This document shows positions 8,667 to 18,694 of a stretch of DNA of 64,000 bases, piece after piece. The notes beneath the pieces are model-generated. The model did no database searches. It had not been told where the DNA came from and was given only the letters and a program-made list of their open reading frames with translations. Source of the stretch: Bacteroides sp. (GTDB taxonomy: Bacteria > Bacteroidota > Bacteroidia > Bacteroidales > Muribaculaceae); the NCBI GenBank assembly GCA_023666835.1, contig JAMPBJ010000002.1, positions 124,001-188,000 on the forward strand. The letters run 5' to 3'. Numbering within the stretch: the first letter of the stretch is position 1; each line of letters opens with the position of its first letter. The position numbers and the translations under genes were made by a program.

Positions 8667-8833
8667 TAGTTTTCACTTTTTTAGTCATTTTTCCTCAAGT
8701 GCATGGAGTGTGCGGAGATATTGTGCGTTATGGAGGGGGTATGGAACGGCGATTTTCGATCGCCTAATTCCTCCGGCTTGCGAGGCGCTTACTCCGGGGG
8801 GAGAAAGGATTTCGCCTTCCATTGGTTGGAAGA

Positions 8834-9862
8834 TCAGAATCGGATGATTGCTTCGACAACGATTTTGTCGCCCATGTCGGGGGTGACGGTGACTCCTTCG
8901 TGGTAAAAGTATTTTTCGTAGTCGGCACGAAGGTCGATAAACATTGATTTCGACCGGCGGTAACTGATGGTCGAACCTATGGTCAGGCGGTTGCGGGCCG
9001 GCTGGTTGGTGGTCAATTTGCCATCGGTGCGAGTGCCGGAAGAGTGTGCCGTCATGCCGTCGAAGCGTGCTTGAAACGACAAACGGTTGAAGATGGCTGT
9101 TTGTATCGGCATTGCGTAGTCGGCAAAGATGTTGTAGCCGTGGGCTGCTTTGTGGCTTTCGTTGGTGTAGTGTTTGTAGACGTATTCACCTTCCACGGTC
9201 CATCGTCCGTCGCTCCAGTGAGCTGCTGCATCGACTAGGTTGATGCGGACACTGTCGGGCGTAATGGACTGGAATCCGGTCGTGAGTTCGAGTGTCGGCA
9301 GTAGTTTGAATGTCAATTTGGCTGCATAAGCGAGTTCGCGGTGCCACGTGGTTTGTTCGGTGAGGGTGTTGGGGTTGAAGGCACCGGCTTCGATGGTGAG
9401 TGGCAGTCGTTCGGGATGCCACATGAATTTGGCTCCGACGGCTCTACCCGGCACCATGTCGCGTCCGATAAAGGAGCGGTTGGCGAAGTAGTGGAGGTGA
9501 GGAGATCGGAAAGGTGCCACTGCAAACGGCATGAGAAATTGACCGGCCTGTATTCCTATAGTGGGAGTGGCCCAAAGGCGTGCATAGGCGTCCATCAGTT
9601 TTATTTTGCCACGGTCGCAGAGGTCGGCCTGGATGAAATAGTCGGCAAACGGAGCGATTTTTCCGTCGACCGACAGTCGGGCATTCCGCACCTGAAAGCG
9701 GTTGTAGCTCTCTTCAGTCGAGGCCTCGAAGCGGGCACGCACTGTGCCGTGGATGTTGGGCATGTAGTTTATTTTTGCTGTAGAGTCGGTGTTTTCACCG
9801 GCATGAATCGGAGAGATGGCTGTCAGCGCGACAGCCATGACAAGGATCATTTTTTTCAGCAT
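8834..9862 (-). CDS. Porin of the phosphate-selective O/P family
   Basis: A 342-residue outer-membrane beta-barrel with a Sec signal peptide (MLKKMILVMAVALTAISPIHA, cleavage near residue 21). The body shows alternating amphipathic strands typical of the OprO/OprP family, including RFQVRNARLSVDGKIAPFADYFIQAD and an IGIQAGQFLMPF segment, and it ends in the C-terminal phenylalanine (EAIIRF) read by the BAM machinery. Substrate cannot be decided: the family name derives from Pseudomonas proteins, and Bacteroidetes members are general or uncharacterised. It follows the DUF4250 gene by 12 bases. Confidence 0.8.
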   Translation of the reverse strand: MLKKMILVMAVALTAISPIHAGENTDSTAKINYMPNIHGTVRARFEASTEESYNRFQVRNARLSVDGKIAPFADYFIQADLCDRGKIKLMDAYARLWATPTIGIQAGQFLMPFAVAPFRSPHLHYFANRSFIGRDMVPGRAVGAKFMWHPERLPLTIEAGAFNPNTLTEQTTWHRELAYAAKLTFKLLPTLELTTGFQSITPDSVRINLVDAAAHWSDGRWTVEGEYVYKHYTNESHKAAHGYNIFADYAMPIQTAIFNRLSFQARFDGMTAHSSGTRTDGKLTTNQPARNRLTIGSTISYRRSKSMFIDLRADYEKYFYHEGVTVTPDMGDKIVVEAIIRF

Positions 9863-9874
9863 TGCAATATATGA

Positions 9875-10057
9875 TTATTTGAATTGGTTAAGCCGGGGAT
9901 TATAGATATAACCGATCATGGACAGACGCTTTTCGAGATCACGGCGATCAATGTCGAGATCGTCGCAAAGATCGTCGAGCGATTGATATTTGTCGCGCAG
10001 GCGAGTGTTGACTACGCTAAGCAGAATTATAGGATCAGAAGGCAGGTTATTGTTCAT
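9875..10057 (-). CDS. DUF4250 domain protein
   Basis: A 60-residue acidic protein of pattern LPSDPIILLSVVNTRLRD ... SLDDLCDDLDIDRRDLEKRL ... IGYIYNPRLNQF, which matches DUF4250. The middle part has the helix-turn-helix rhythm often seen in this family, so weak DNA or protein binding is conceivable, but no function is established. It lies 27 bases after uvrA and 12 bases before the porin gene, so the three may share a transcript. Confidence 0.8.
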   Translation of the reverse strand: MNNNLPSDPIILLSVVNTRLRDKYQSLDDLCDDLDIDRRDLEKRLSMIGYIYNPRLNQFK

Positions 10058-10084
10058 TTCGTATGAAGATTGGTTGATTGGATG

Positions 10085-12934
10085 TCAGAGGTTGAGTTCT
10101 TGTCGGAGAAATTCGGCTGTTGGTGATGATCCGTCGGCAATCTGTTCAGGAGTGCCCTCAGCTATTATGTGGCCACCGTCGCGACCTCCACCGGGACCCA
10201 TGTCGATGAGATAGTCGGCAGATTTGATCACGTCGAGATTGTGTTCGATCACCAGCATTGTGTTGCCCTTGTCGACCAGGCGGTTGAAGACACCGAGAAG
10301 CACCTTTATGTCCTCGAAGTGTAGACCGGTGGTGGGCTCGTCGAGAATAAAGAGTGTTTTGCCGGTGTCGCGTTTGGCCAGCTCGGTGGCAAGCTTGACA
10401 CGTTGGTTCTCGCCACCCGACAGGGTACTCGATGGTTGCCCGAGTTTGATGTATCCGAGACCGATATCCTGCAGGACTTTGATTTTGCGCAGGATGGTGG
10501 GGACGGCCTCGAAGAATTCTACGGCCTGATTGATAGTCATGTCGAGCACGTCGGCTATGGATTTTCCTTTGAAGCGCACTTCGAGCGTTTCGCGGTTGTA
10601 GCGTTTGCCACCACACACTTCGCAGGGCACGAGCACATCGGGCAGAAAATTCATCTCGATCGTGCGATAGCCGTTGCCCGAACAAGCCTCGCAGCGTCCG
10701 CCGGCTGTGTTGAACGAGAATCGCCCCGGTTTGTAGCCTCTGATTCTGGCTTCAGGAAGCGAAACGAAAAGATTGCGTATGTCGGTGAACACACCGGTGT
10801 AAGTGGCGGGATTGGAGCGTGGGGAGCGTCCGAGGGGAGTTTGGTCGACAGTGACCACTTTGTCGATATTCTCCAGTCCCCGGATTTCGGCATAGGGAAG
10901 TGGCTGGGCATGTGAGCGGTAAAATTGACGGCTCAGAATCGGTTGCAATGTGCCGTTGATGAGGCTTGATTTTCCACTGCCCGATACTCCTGCTACCACT
11001 GTCAGAGTGCCCAGTGGAATGGTCAGATTGACGTCGTGAAGATTGTTGCCCGTCGCACCAAGCAGGGTCAGGGTCTTGCCGTTGCCGGGTCGTCGTGTAG
11101 CCGGGACGGGTATTATCAAATCACCATTGAGATAACGTGCGGTGAGAGTATCAGTCTTAAGCATTTGTTCGGGTGTGCCCTCAAACACCACTTCACCACC
11201 CTTGCGTCCGGCTTTAGGACCGATGTCGACGATATAATCTGACTGCAGCATCATGTCTTTGTCGTGTTCAACCACAATGATTGAATTGGATGCGTCGCGT
11301 AGGTTTTTGAGTGATGAGATCAGTCGATGGTTGTCGCGTTGATGCAGTCCGATGCTGGGTTCGTCAAGAATGTAAAGTACATTTACGAGCTCAGATCCTA
11401 TCTGTGTTGCAAGACGTATGCGTTGGCTTTCACCACCCGAGAGAGTGGCGGAGCGACGATCGAGCGACAGGTATTCCAAGCCGACATCGACCAGAAATCC
11501 CAAACGGGTTCGAATCTCTTTAAGGATCTCGCGGGCTATGACGGCTTGAGTAGGATCCATGCGCTGTTCGATGGTTTTGGACCATTCATAGAGTTGGGAT
11601 ATGTCGAGATGGCTCAGTTGGGCTATATTTTGTCCGTCGATAAAAAAATGCAGAGCTTCGCGGTTGAGTCGCTGTCCGTTGCATTCAGGACAAACGCAGC
11701 GCGTGAACCATTGTTCGCTCCATTTGTTAGCGGCCGATCCGGCGTCATCGTCTTGTTGCATCTCGATGTATTTCACCAATCCTTCGTAGGTCATGAAGTA
11801 GTTGGATGTCGACATGGTGGCATTTTTGACAACCAGACGCTCGTCGGTGCCGTTGAGTATTTCATCGATGCATTCTTCGCTGAGCTGACCTACGGGAGTC
11901 TTCAGATCGAATCCGAATTTGTTGCATATAGCCTCGATTTGCCAGAATATCATCGAGTTGCGATACTTGCCAAGCGGGGCTATACCTCCCTGATGGATCG
12001 AAAGAGTCGGGTCAGGCATGATCTTTTCGCGGTCGACCATGTTGACCTCGCCCAATCCTTTGCATCGCGGGCATGCTCCCTGGGGGGAATTGAACGAGAA
12101 ATTATGAGGAGCGGGTTCCGGATACGAGAGCCCTGTGGTGGGATCCATCAGTTGCTGTGAGAAGTGAAATATCTTGTCGCTGTCCACATCGTAGACCATC
12201 ATCTGGTGATCGCCTTGACGCAATGCTTCTGAGGTGGTCTCTCTGAGGCGTGTCAGATCCTTGCCGCTCACTTTCAGTCGATCGATGACCACTTCTATCG
12301 AGTGGTTTTTGTATCGGTCGAGCTTCATGCCCTGACTGATTTCTTTCAGTTCGCCATCGACCCTTACGGTCAGATATCCTTTCTTTCGGATCGATTCAAA
12401 CAGCTCCTTGTAGTGACCCTTGCGGTTTTTGACAAGCGGAGCGAGAATATAGATTTTCTTTCCATCGAAACGTTCATGGAGCAGACTGACTATTTTCTCT
12501 TCGGTGTATTTCTCCATGGGTTGACCGGAGAGATAGCTGACTGCGTGACCGGCTCTGGCGAAAAGCAGTCGCAGAAAGTCGTAGATCTCGGTGGTGGTGC
12601 CAATGGTGCTTCGTGGATTGCGATTGACGGTTTTTTGTTCGATGGCAATGACGGGACTCAAGCCGGTGATCTTGTCGACATCGGGTCGTTCCATATTGCC
12701 GAGCATGTTGCGTGCGTAGGCCGAAAATGTTTCGATATAGCGGCGTTGACCTTCAGCGAATATGGTGTCGAAGGCGAGGGAAGATTTTCCGGAGCCGCTA
12801 AGCCCGGTGATGACTGCGAGTTTGCCCAGAGGGATGCTGACGTCGATGTTTTTAAGATTATGAACCCTCGCCCCTATGACTTCGAGCGAGGTGGTGCGGT
12901 CGTCGGCAGTAGGTTGTTGAGGTTTCGATTTCAT
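10085..12934 (-). CDS. uvrA: Excinuclease ABC subunit A
   Basis: DNA damage recognition ATPase of nucleotide excision repair, acting with UvrB and UvrC. The 949 residues match the standard length. The first ABC module has Walker [10 protein letters not shown] at residues 44-52, a CPRCKGLG zinc-finger half, an inserted [10 protein letters not shown] finger, the signature [12 protein letters not shown] and Walker [12 protein letters not shown]. The second has [10 protein letters not shown], the [11 protein letters not shown]...CEVCGGKRY finger, [12 protein letters not shown] and [11 protein letters not shown]. The start overlaps the stop of the upstream transglycosylase gene by 4 bases, so the two are probably coupled. 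Many Bacteroidetes carry a second uvrA, so paralogy cannot be excluded. Confidence 0.97.
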   Translation of the reverse strand: MKSKPQQPTADDRTTSLEVIGARVHNLKNIDVSIPLGKLAVITGLSGSGKSSLAFDTIFAEGQRRYIETFSAYARNMLGNMERPDVDKITGLSPVIAIEQKTVNRNPRSTIGTTTEIYDFLRLLFARAGHAVSYLSGQPMEKYTEEKIVSLLHERFDGKKIYILAPLVKNRKGHYKELFESIRKKGYLTVRVDGELKEISQGMKLDRYKNHSIEVVIDRLKVSGKDLTRLRETTSEALRQGDHQMMVYDVDSDKIFHFSQQLMDPTTGLSYPEPAPHNFSFNSPQGACPRCKGLGEVNMVDREKIMPDPTLSIHQGGIAPLGKYRNSMIFWQIEAICNKFGFDLKTPVGQLSEECIDEILNGTDERLVVKNATMSTSNYFMTYEGLVKYIEMQQDDDAGSAANKWSEQWFTRCVCPECNGQRLNREALHFFIDGQNIAQLSHLDISQLYEWSKTIEQRMDPTQAVIAREILKEIRTRLGFLVDVGLEYLSLDRRSATLSGGESQRIRLATQIGSELVNVLYILDEPSIGLHQRDNHRLISSLKNLRDASNSIIVVEHDKDMMLQSDYIVDIGPKAGRKGGEVVFEGTPEQMLKTDTLTARYLNGDLIIPVPATRRPGNGKTLTLLGATGNNLHDVNLTIPLGTLTVVAGVSGSGKSSLINGTLQPILSRQFYRSHAQPLPYAEIRGLENIDKVVTVDQTPLGRSPRSNPATYTGVFTDIRNLFVSLPEARIRGYKPGRFSFNTAGGRCEACSGNGYRTIEMNFLPDVLVPCEVCGGKRYNRETLEVRFKGKSIADVLDMTINQAVEFFEAVPTILRKIKVLQDIGLGYIKLGQPSSTLSGGENQRVKLATELAKRDTGKTLFILDEPTTGLHFEDIKVLLGVFNRLVDKGNTMLVIEHNLDVIKSADYLIDMGPGGGRDGGHIIAEGTPEQIADGSSPTAEFLRQELNL

Positions 12935-13869
12935 TTTCTCGTCCAGTTTGAATTATAGGTGTGGTTTTTGTTTTTGGATCGCGAAAGCATATTGTCGGAG
13001 GGTATGAGCACCCGGTAGGTCTTACCTGATTTGTTGGGCAGCGATTTTGCTCTGATCCAGGGATTGGCATTGCGCAAGGTCATGTAGTTGGTACCGTGCT
13101 CGGCGGCCCATTGCGGCCAACTGTCAATGCTTTCGCTGACTTCGACGTATTCTCCGCGATAGGGCTGATACAATTGGTCGTCGGTGAGTTCAAATCCGTA
13201 GCGCCGCGGATGCTCCATGATCATCTTCATGGCCAGCAGCCTGAACATGTAGCGCGAAGTTTCTTCGGTCAGATACAAATCGTAGGCACTCTCGGCCATC
13301 TGCGACGACAGTTCGGATGATATGCGTCCCATGCCGCCGTTGTAGGAAGCGGCTGCCGATTTCCAGTTGCCAAATTTGTTATAAGCCGTTTTGAGATAAC
13401 GGCAAGCAGCCCGTGTGGCTTTTTCGACATCCATGCGTTCGTCGACATATTCGTTGACTTCCAGGCCATATTCGCGTGCTGTGGCAGGCATGAATTGCCA
13501 CAGCCCGGCTGCTTTTGCAGGCGAAAGTGCTGTAGGGTTCATCGAACTTTCGATACATGCCAGATAGACAAGATCTTCCGGGACGCCGTTTTCTTTCAGT
13601 ATCGGAACTATGGATGGAAAATATCTGTTGGCACGTTTGATGGTCAGAAGTGTGTTTCCGTGGGTGTAGGAGATTGCAGTCAGTTCGCGGTCCAGACGCT
13701 CGAACATGTCCACACGGTCAAGACTGACGTCGGCGCCGGCAAATTTCACCTTCGCCGGTACGGTCGGATTGACCACTCCCGACATGCGATGCTCCGCATG
13801 TGCGGTCATGTATGAGAGAATAGGTATAGTCGCAGTAAAAAGAATTATAAATAATCTACGCGTATTCAT
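12931..13869 (-). CDS. Lytic murein transglycosylase, MltD-like
   Basis: A 312-residue exported enzyme that cleaves the MurNAc-GlcNAc bond of peptidoglycan. It has a signal peptide (about residues 1-25, ending THAHA-like at MTAHA) and an SLT domain: catalytic glutamate E107 in ACIESSMNP, followed by SPAKAAGLWQFMPATAREYGL-type substrate loop and the SYNGGMGR motif. The C-terminal 75 residues (DSWPQWAAEHGTNYMTLRNANPWI and onward) resemble a single LysM-like peptidoglycan-binding module. The stop overlaps the start of uvrA by 4 bases. Confidence 0.88.
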   Translation of the reverse strand: MNTRRLFIILFTATIPILSYMTAHAEHRMSGVVNPTVPAKVKFAGADVSLDRVDMFERLDRELTAISYTHGNTLLTIKRANRYFPSIVPILKENGVPEDLVYLACIESSMNPTALSPAKAAGLWQFMPATAREYGLEVNEYVDERMDVEKATRAACRYLKTAYNKFGNWKSAAASYNGGMGRISSELSSQMAESAYDLYLTEETSRYMFRLLAMKMIMEHPRRYGFELTDDQLYQPYRGEYVEVSESIDSWPQWAAEHGTNYMTLRNANPWIRAKSLPNKSGKTYRVLIPSDNMLSRSKNKNHTYNSNWTRK

Positions 13870-13915
13870 AAAAAGATAAAATAAAGATAAGTATCAAGGC
13901 GGAAGCGCAATTTAG

Positions 13916-15232
13916 CTATTCCGACTGGCCGAGAATGTTGATGTCGCCGCTGAGCGAGTAGGTTTTGCCGTCAGATCCTTTGGCCTTGATGACATAATAG
14001 TAAACGCCTGAAGGCACTATTTTGCCTTTGTATTTGCCATCCCATCCAAGTGCCGGATCGTGGAATTCGGTCAGTTTCTCCCCCCAGCGGTTAAATATAT
14101 AACACTCGAAACTGACAATGGATTTGTAGCTCACCTTCCATTCGTCGTTGACGCCTATCGAAGTGCCCGGTGAAAATGCGTTGGGACATCTCAGATACGA
14201 TTCGCCGATATACACGGTGTAGATGTCGCTGAAGAAGTCGCAGCGTCCCGTGGCATCCGAGGTGTGGAAGCGGACATAGAAAGTACCCATGTCAGTGAAT
14301 GTATAAGTGAAGTCGAGGTCGGATGTGCGATAGACCACGTCGTCCATCTCTTCGTCGCGAGCTATGAGCCATTGGGTGAAGACAGTGGCGTCTGTCACGG
14401 CGGCTTTGAACGTGATCTCAGCCGGGGCAGAACCACCCAGCGTCGACTCTACTTTCACTTCATTGTCGACATCTCTGGGTTTTTGAGTCGCTGATGTGAT
14501 TGCAGCAACGGCCGTAGTTGTGTATCGACCGGAACCTACGCTTTCTTCCATGCCCCATTGGCGCATAAAGCGATCACCTTTAAGAGTGAAATATGTGTCG
14601 CATAATGGAGGCTCGATGCTGAACACTCCGTCGATATAAGCAAAGTTTTTCTGCGCTTGTGCCGACACATAGCGCATTGATTCTTCATCGGCAGTCATTG
14701 TGGTGTATTCAAGTTTGATCTCGCGGTCTATTTCAGTGCCCCGGCCATTGATGGTGTAATATAGCATTCGGGGGGCTGATCCGTCGGCCACCAAAAAGGT
14801 GCGGTCGCATTCATCGCGATCTTCAATACCGATAGAAGAAATATTATAAGGTGTTGCCGAGTAGTCTGTAATCCAGTAATAGGTCACCCGCGATGGTTCG
14901 GTGAACACATATCCGGTGTTGCTTTCGATGGATGAAACCGTCACCTGCGCTCCGTTGCGCACTATTTGGGAGTTGTCGACGGCCGTGGCGGAAGCGGCGC
15001 CTGCACTGCCGAATTTACTGACCTGCACATCGACGGTCGATGACGATGCGGTGTAGGTCATGTTGATACCCGATGTGGAGTAAACGACATAGACAGCCTT
15101 GAGGCCGCTCGAGCTCGACGGTGTTATTTCACAGGCCGGATATTGGTTGCCGGAAAATGTCAGCTGTGCATTGGCTTCAGCAGCAACAAATGCCAGCATT
15201 ATTATGATTGTATGTAGGAATTTTTTTATCAC
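13916..15232 (-). CDS. Secreted protein with type B type IX secretion C-terminal domain
   Basis: A 438-residue protein with a Sec signal peptide (MIKKFLHTIIIMLAFVAAEANA) and, in its last 95 residues, the gliding-motility-associated / CHU_C type sorting domain: CPNAFSPG, NDEWKV, FECYIFNRWGEKL, GWDGKYKGK, PSGVYYYVIKAKG and a final strand. The middle is strand-rich and probably contains Ig- or PKD-like modules (around FTYTFTDMGTFYVRFHTSD), with no recognised enzyme motif. This predicts export by a type IX system and a surface location. No other type IX machinery gene is certain in the window. It lies 46 bases upstream of the transglycosylase gene. Confidence 0.82.
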   Translation of the reverse strand: MIKKFLHTIIIMLAFVAAEANAQLTFSGNQYPACEITPSSSSGLKAVYVVYSTSGINMTYTASSSTVDVQVSKFGSAGAASATAVDNSQIVRNGAQVTVSSIESNTGYVFTEPSRVTYYWITDYSATPYNISSIGIEDRDECDRTFLVADGSAPRMLYYTINGRGTEIDREIKLEYTTMTADEESMRYVSAQAQKNFAYIDGVFSIEPPLCDTYFTLKGDRFMRQWGMEESVGSGRYTTTAVAAITSATQKPRDVDNEVKVESTLGGSAPAEITFKAAVTDATVFTQWLIARDEEMDDVVYRTSDLDFTYTFTDMGTFYVRFHTSDATGRCDFFSDIYTVYIGESYLRCPNAFSPGTSIGVNDEWKVSYKSIVSFECYIFNRWGEKLTEFHDPALGWDGKYKGKIVPSGVYYYVIKAKGSDGKTYSLSGDINILGQSE

Positions 15233-15265
15233 AGATCAATTGCTTTATGCCATGACAAGCACAGA

Positions 15266-16021
15266 CTATTGTATTGAAATATTTGCGTCGAGACGCTGGC
15301 GGACCACTTCGTAAATCAAAATTCCGGCGGCAACCGAGACGTTGAGCGATCCAATGCGTCCAAACATAGGGATAGACACGTGTGTGTCGCAATGTTTCAA
15401 CACTTCGGGTGTGATGCCGGTGTCTTCCGCTCCCATAACCAGAGCCGTAGGAACCGTGTAGTCTGCAGCTGTGTAGTTGATTTTTGCTTTTTCCGACACG
15501 GCGACTACGTTGAATCCACTATCCTTGAGGTATTTTACGGCCGATAGTGTTGATTGCTCGCGACATACCGGCAGGTGGTGCAGTGCCCCGGCCGATGTCT
15601 TGACGGCATCCGCTCCAACGCTGACGCTTCCATGACGTGGAATCACGATGGCGTCGACTCCTGCACATTCGCATGTGCGGGCGATGGCTCCGAAATTTCT
15701 CACGTCGGTGATTCCGTCAAGTACCACAACAAACGGAAGCATTCCCTGCTCAAACAGTTCGGGCACCAGATTGCCGAGGCTGTGATAAGACACGGCACTC
15801 ATCATAGCAATGGCGCCTTGATGGTTTTTGCGTGTAATCCGGTTGAGTTTTTCAATGGGAACACGCTGCATCACAACGTTGTTTTCCCTTGCTTTGACTA
15901 TCAGATCGTTGGCAAGCGGACCCGACAGATCTTTCTTTATATAGATCTTGTCGATCTCTTTGCCGGCTTCGATTGCTTCAATTATGGCACGCAGGCCGAA
16001 TATATAATCGGATGGTTGCAT
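15266..16021 (-). CDS. rlmB: 23S rRNA (guanosine-2'-O-)-methyltransferase RlmB
   Basis: A SpoU (SPOUT) methyltransferase of 251 residues that 2'-O-methylates G2251 in the peptidyl transferase centre. The N-terminal substrate-binding domain begins MQPSDYIFGLRAIIEAIEAG. The three SpoU motifs are visible: DGITDVRNFGAIARTCECAG, the MGAEDTGIT segment (usual MGSEGxGL) and SLNVSVAAGILIYEVVRQR, which forms the knotted AdoMet site. It is downstream of recN, separated by 29 bases. Confidence 0.93.
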   Translation of the reverse strand: MQPSDYIFGLRAIIEAIEAGKEIDKIYIKKDLSGPLANDLIVKARENNVVMQRVPIEKLNRITRKNHQGAIAMMSAVSYHSLGNLVPELFEQGMLPFVVVLDGITDVRNFGAIARTCECAGVDAIVIPRHGSVSVGADAVKTSAGALHHLPVCREQSTLSAVKYLKDSGFNVVAVSEKAKINYTAADYTVPTALVMGAEDTGITPEVLKHCDTHVSIPMFGRIGSLNVSVAAGILIYEVVRQRLDANISIQ

Positions 16022-16050
16022 TAGTTTGTCGGTTGATTTGGTTCTCTAAT

Positions 16051-17733
16051 CTAATTTTGCATTGGAGCCGATGCGCTTTCAAGCAATGACACAGCGTTGC
16101 TTCGGGCTGCCTGATTGTCGGGATCGCCGCTGAGCATCAGAGCCAGTTCGCTGATGCGCCGGTCGGGGTCGAGAGGCTGGATCCGAGTGTGGGTAGCGGT
16201 TTCATCATCCTCTTTGTAGACCTTGAAGTGGGTTGTGCCACGGGCAGCCACCTGAGGGAGGTGGGTGATGGTGATGACTTGAATCTTATCCGAGAGGCGC
16301 GACATCATTTCCCCCATTCGCGAGGCTATGTCACCCGACACGCCGGTGTCGACTTCATCGAATATGATGGTGGGCAGGTTGAACATATCGGCTACAAGGC
16401 TTTTGATCGAGAGCATCAGGCGAGAGATCTCACCTCCCGATGCGGTGTGGGCAATCGACATTGGTTGCTGATTCTTGTTGAATGCGAATCGGAATTCGAT
16501 GGTGTCGATGCCTGTCGGGCCAAGATCGCATGGCTCGACAGCGATTTCGCAAATCAGATTTTTCATGCCCAACGGTTTGGCTGTGTCGGTCAGCAATTTG
16601 CCAAATTCCTCGGCGGCCATTTTACGTGCTCGCGATATCTTTTTAGCGGCCTCCATGGCTTCTTTATGGGCGGCTTTGGCTTCTTTATGCAATTCGCCGA
16701 GAATGTTTTCGGCATTGCTGACTGCATCGATCTTGCGTTGCAGATCTTCGAAGATGTTAATCAATTCGTCGGACGAATCAACATTGTATTTGCGCATCAG
16801 AGTGTTGATGGCTGAGATGCGTTGCTCGAGATAGTCAACATCGGCTGACGGGGTGGCGGCCGAAGAATCGCGAAGGGATTCGAGTGATCCGGCAATGTCG
16901 CTGAGCTCAACGGATATTTGTTCGAGTCGCTCATCAATCTTGTCGTCGGGGTTGAGCAGGTGCTCGATTTCGGCACACGCTTCTTTCACAGCATCGATGC
17001 CTTTCAGTACATTGTCGTGCCCCTCCGAAAGGGTCTCAAGCGCTTCCTCTATATAGCTTCGGGTTTCGGTTTGCTCAGTGGCGGTTTCGAGTTCGGCTTC
17101 AAGTTGCTCCAGTTCTCCCTCCTTCAGATTAAGAGCTTCGATCTGTCCGAGTTGAAATTCCATGAAGTCGGCATTGTCGCGATCGCGGGAAAGTTCGGCC
17201 TTTGTGGTCTTGAACTTTTTCATTGCCTGACGAAAATGCTTGTAATGCTTGCCGAAATCTTCCAATCGCTCATGATTTCCGGCAATTGCGTCGATGATCA
17301 TCATCTGGAAATCAGCTCCGGCAAGCAACTGGTTTTGATGCTGGGAGTGTATGTCGACCAGTCGGCTTCCGATGTCGTGCATTGTCTGAAGATTGACGGG
17401 CGAATCGTTGATAAACGAACGTGATCGTCCGGTGGGCGACAGTTCCCTGCGCATGATCAGCGTAGTGTCGTCCCATTCGATGTCGGCTTGCTGACAGTAT
17501 TCGTGCAAAGAGTCGTTGCCTTCGACCCGGAATGTGGCCTCGATGACCGATTTTACCTCGCTGTGTCGTATCGATTTTATGTCGGCGCGACCACCGAGAA
17601 GCAAGCTGAGCGCACCGAGTATGATCGACTTGCCTGCTCCAGTTTCGCCGGTTATGATGTTGAAGCCCTGACCGAACTCGATAGACAGCGAGTCGATCAA
17701 AGCGTAGTTGGATATGTTGAGCGATTCAAGCAT
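16051..17733 (-). CDS. recN: DNA repair protein RecN
   Basis: An SMC-like ATPase of 560 residues that acts in double-strand break repair. It starts MLESLNISNYALIDSLSIEFGQG and has Walker A TGETGAGKS at about residues 30-38, a long coiled-coil middle (about 150-370, rich in E, K, L and Q), the signature TASGGEISRLMLSIK and Walker B IIFDEVDTGVSG near 460, with the expected THLPQVAA switch. It follows the DUF4835 gene by 18 bases, part of a conserved leftward block with coaBC. Confidence 0.95.
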   Translation of the reverse strand: MLESLNISNYALIDSLSIEFGQGFNIITGETGAGKSIILGALSLLLGGRADIKSIRHSEVKSVIEATFRVEGNDSLHEYCQQADIEWDDTTLIMRRELSPTGRSRSFINDSPVNLQTMHDIGSRLVDIHSQHQNQLLAGADFQMMIIDAIAGNHERLEDFGKHYKHFRQAMKKFKTTKAELSRDRDNADFMEFQLGQIEALNLKEGELEQLEAELETATEQTETRSYIEEALETLSEGHDNVLKGIDAVKEACAEIEHLLNPDDKIDERLEQISVELSDIAGSLESLRDSSAATPSADVDYLEQRISAINTLMRKYNVDSSDELINIFEDLQRKIDAVSNAENILGELHKEAKAAHKEAMEAAKKISRARKMAAEEFGKLLTDTAKPLGMKNLICEIAVEPCDLGPTGIDTIEFRFAFNKNQQPMSIAHTASGGEISRLMLSIKSLVADMFNLPTIIFDEVDTGVSGDIASRMGEMMSRLSDKIQVITITHLPQVAARGTTHFKVYKEDDETATHTRIQPLDPDRRISELALMLSGDPDNQAARSNAVSLLESASAPMQN

Positions 17734-17751
17734 AAGCTGGTTTGTTGGCGT

Positions 17752-18678
17752 TTATCGGGTTGGTGGCGGATTCTTGATGTCGTTGAGTCGCAATTGTTCG
17801 GTGGGATATAGCTCGAGCAACAGGTTGTAGACGTCGTCGCGTTCGCTCTGTGAGCCTTTGCTGTAGATGTTGATGAGCTCGTCGAGTTTAGCATCGTGCC
17901 ACAGGTTGAGACCAACCGACATCGGCGCCACTTGTTGAATCTTTTCCAGTGTCTTGAGACTTTCGGTGATGTTGGCCCGGCCTTTGTCGGGACTGACACT
18001 CATCTGATCGAGACCCTGGCGATGATATTTGTATAACAAATCACGTATGGCCGAAGTTTGTGGATCGACAAAGACACTCAGCACGGCCGAGCGGTTGCGA
18101 TTGTCCTCAAACTGCTTCCATCCAACCTCACCGGCCGATTGTGCAAGTTGAACAATGGTCTGAAGCCTGTCGAAGAATGGCTGTCCGCCTTGCGGTGAAA
18201 AGCTGTCGAAATCAAGTGCGAGAATCAGATAGGCATAGTAGTTGAGCAACGCTGTGAGATTGCTTTCCATTGTGGTTTCGGAAAACACGAGCGGCTCATT
18301 TTCGCGATATGTGAACTCTATGCGGGTGTCCTTGTAGTTGAGCAGGGTGGTGGTGTAGGAACTGTTGTAGACCGGACGCGTCGACTGAACCTGAAGATCG
18401 CCTTTGATCACGTCGTCGCTATATTCCTTGACCGTCAGAAACAGACGGCAGTCAATTTTTTCGCTGGGCGAAAATTGCGCGTTGGTAAACTTTGTGGTGT
18501 TCATGTAGTCGTTGACAGCTTCCTTCAGCGTCTCAAACACATGTTCCTGGCCGGTGATCTGATCCGAATTGATTTCAACCACGCAGTTCAGCTCCTGAGC
18601 ATTGATGCTTTTGGCTGAAAACAGGCAGCCAACCACAATAAGTGTGGCTGTCAGAAAGGAATGAAATCGTCGGTTCAT
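17752..18678 (-). CDS. DUF4835 family exported protein (PorD-like)
   Basis: A 308-residue exported protein with a signal peptide (MNRRFHSFLTATLIVVGCLFSAKSINA) and the mature start QELNCVVEINSDQI, typical of the Bacteroidetes DUF4835 family. Some annotation schemes call this family the type IX secretion protein PorD; that link is from memory and should be treated as provisional. Distinctive segments include the TRPVYNSSYTTTLLN strand pair and the YYAYLILALDFDSFSPQGGQPFF motif. The ATG at 18678 is preferred over the GTG at 18690. It lies between coaBC (16 bases upstream) and recN, a neighbourhood shared by many Bacteroidetes. Confidence 0.85.
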   Translation of the reverse strand: MNRRFHSFLTATLIVVGCLFSAKSINAQELNCVVEINSDQITGQEHVFETLKEAVNDYMNTTKFTNAQFSPSEKIDCRLFLTVKEYSDDVIKGDLQVQSTRPVYNSSYTTTLLNYKDTRIEFTYRENEPLVFSETTMESNLTALLNYYAYLILALDFDSFSPQGGQPFFDRLQTIVQLAQSAGEVGWKQFEDNRNRSAVLSVFVDPQTSAIRDLLYKYHRQGLDQMSVSPDKGRANITESLKTLEKIQQVAPMSVGLNLWHDAKLDELINIYSKGSQSERDDVYNLLLELYPTEQLRLNDIKNPPPTR

Positions 18679-18694
18679 CAATAGGTACACCTTA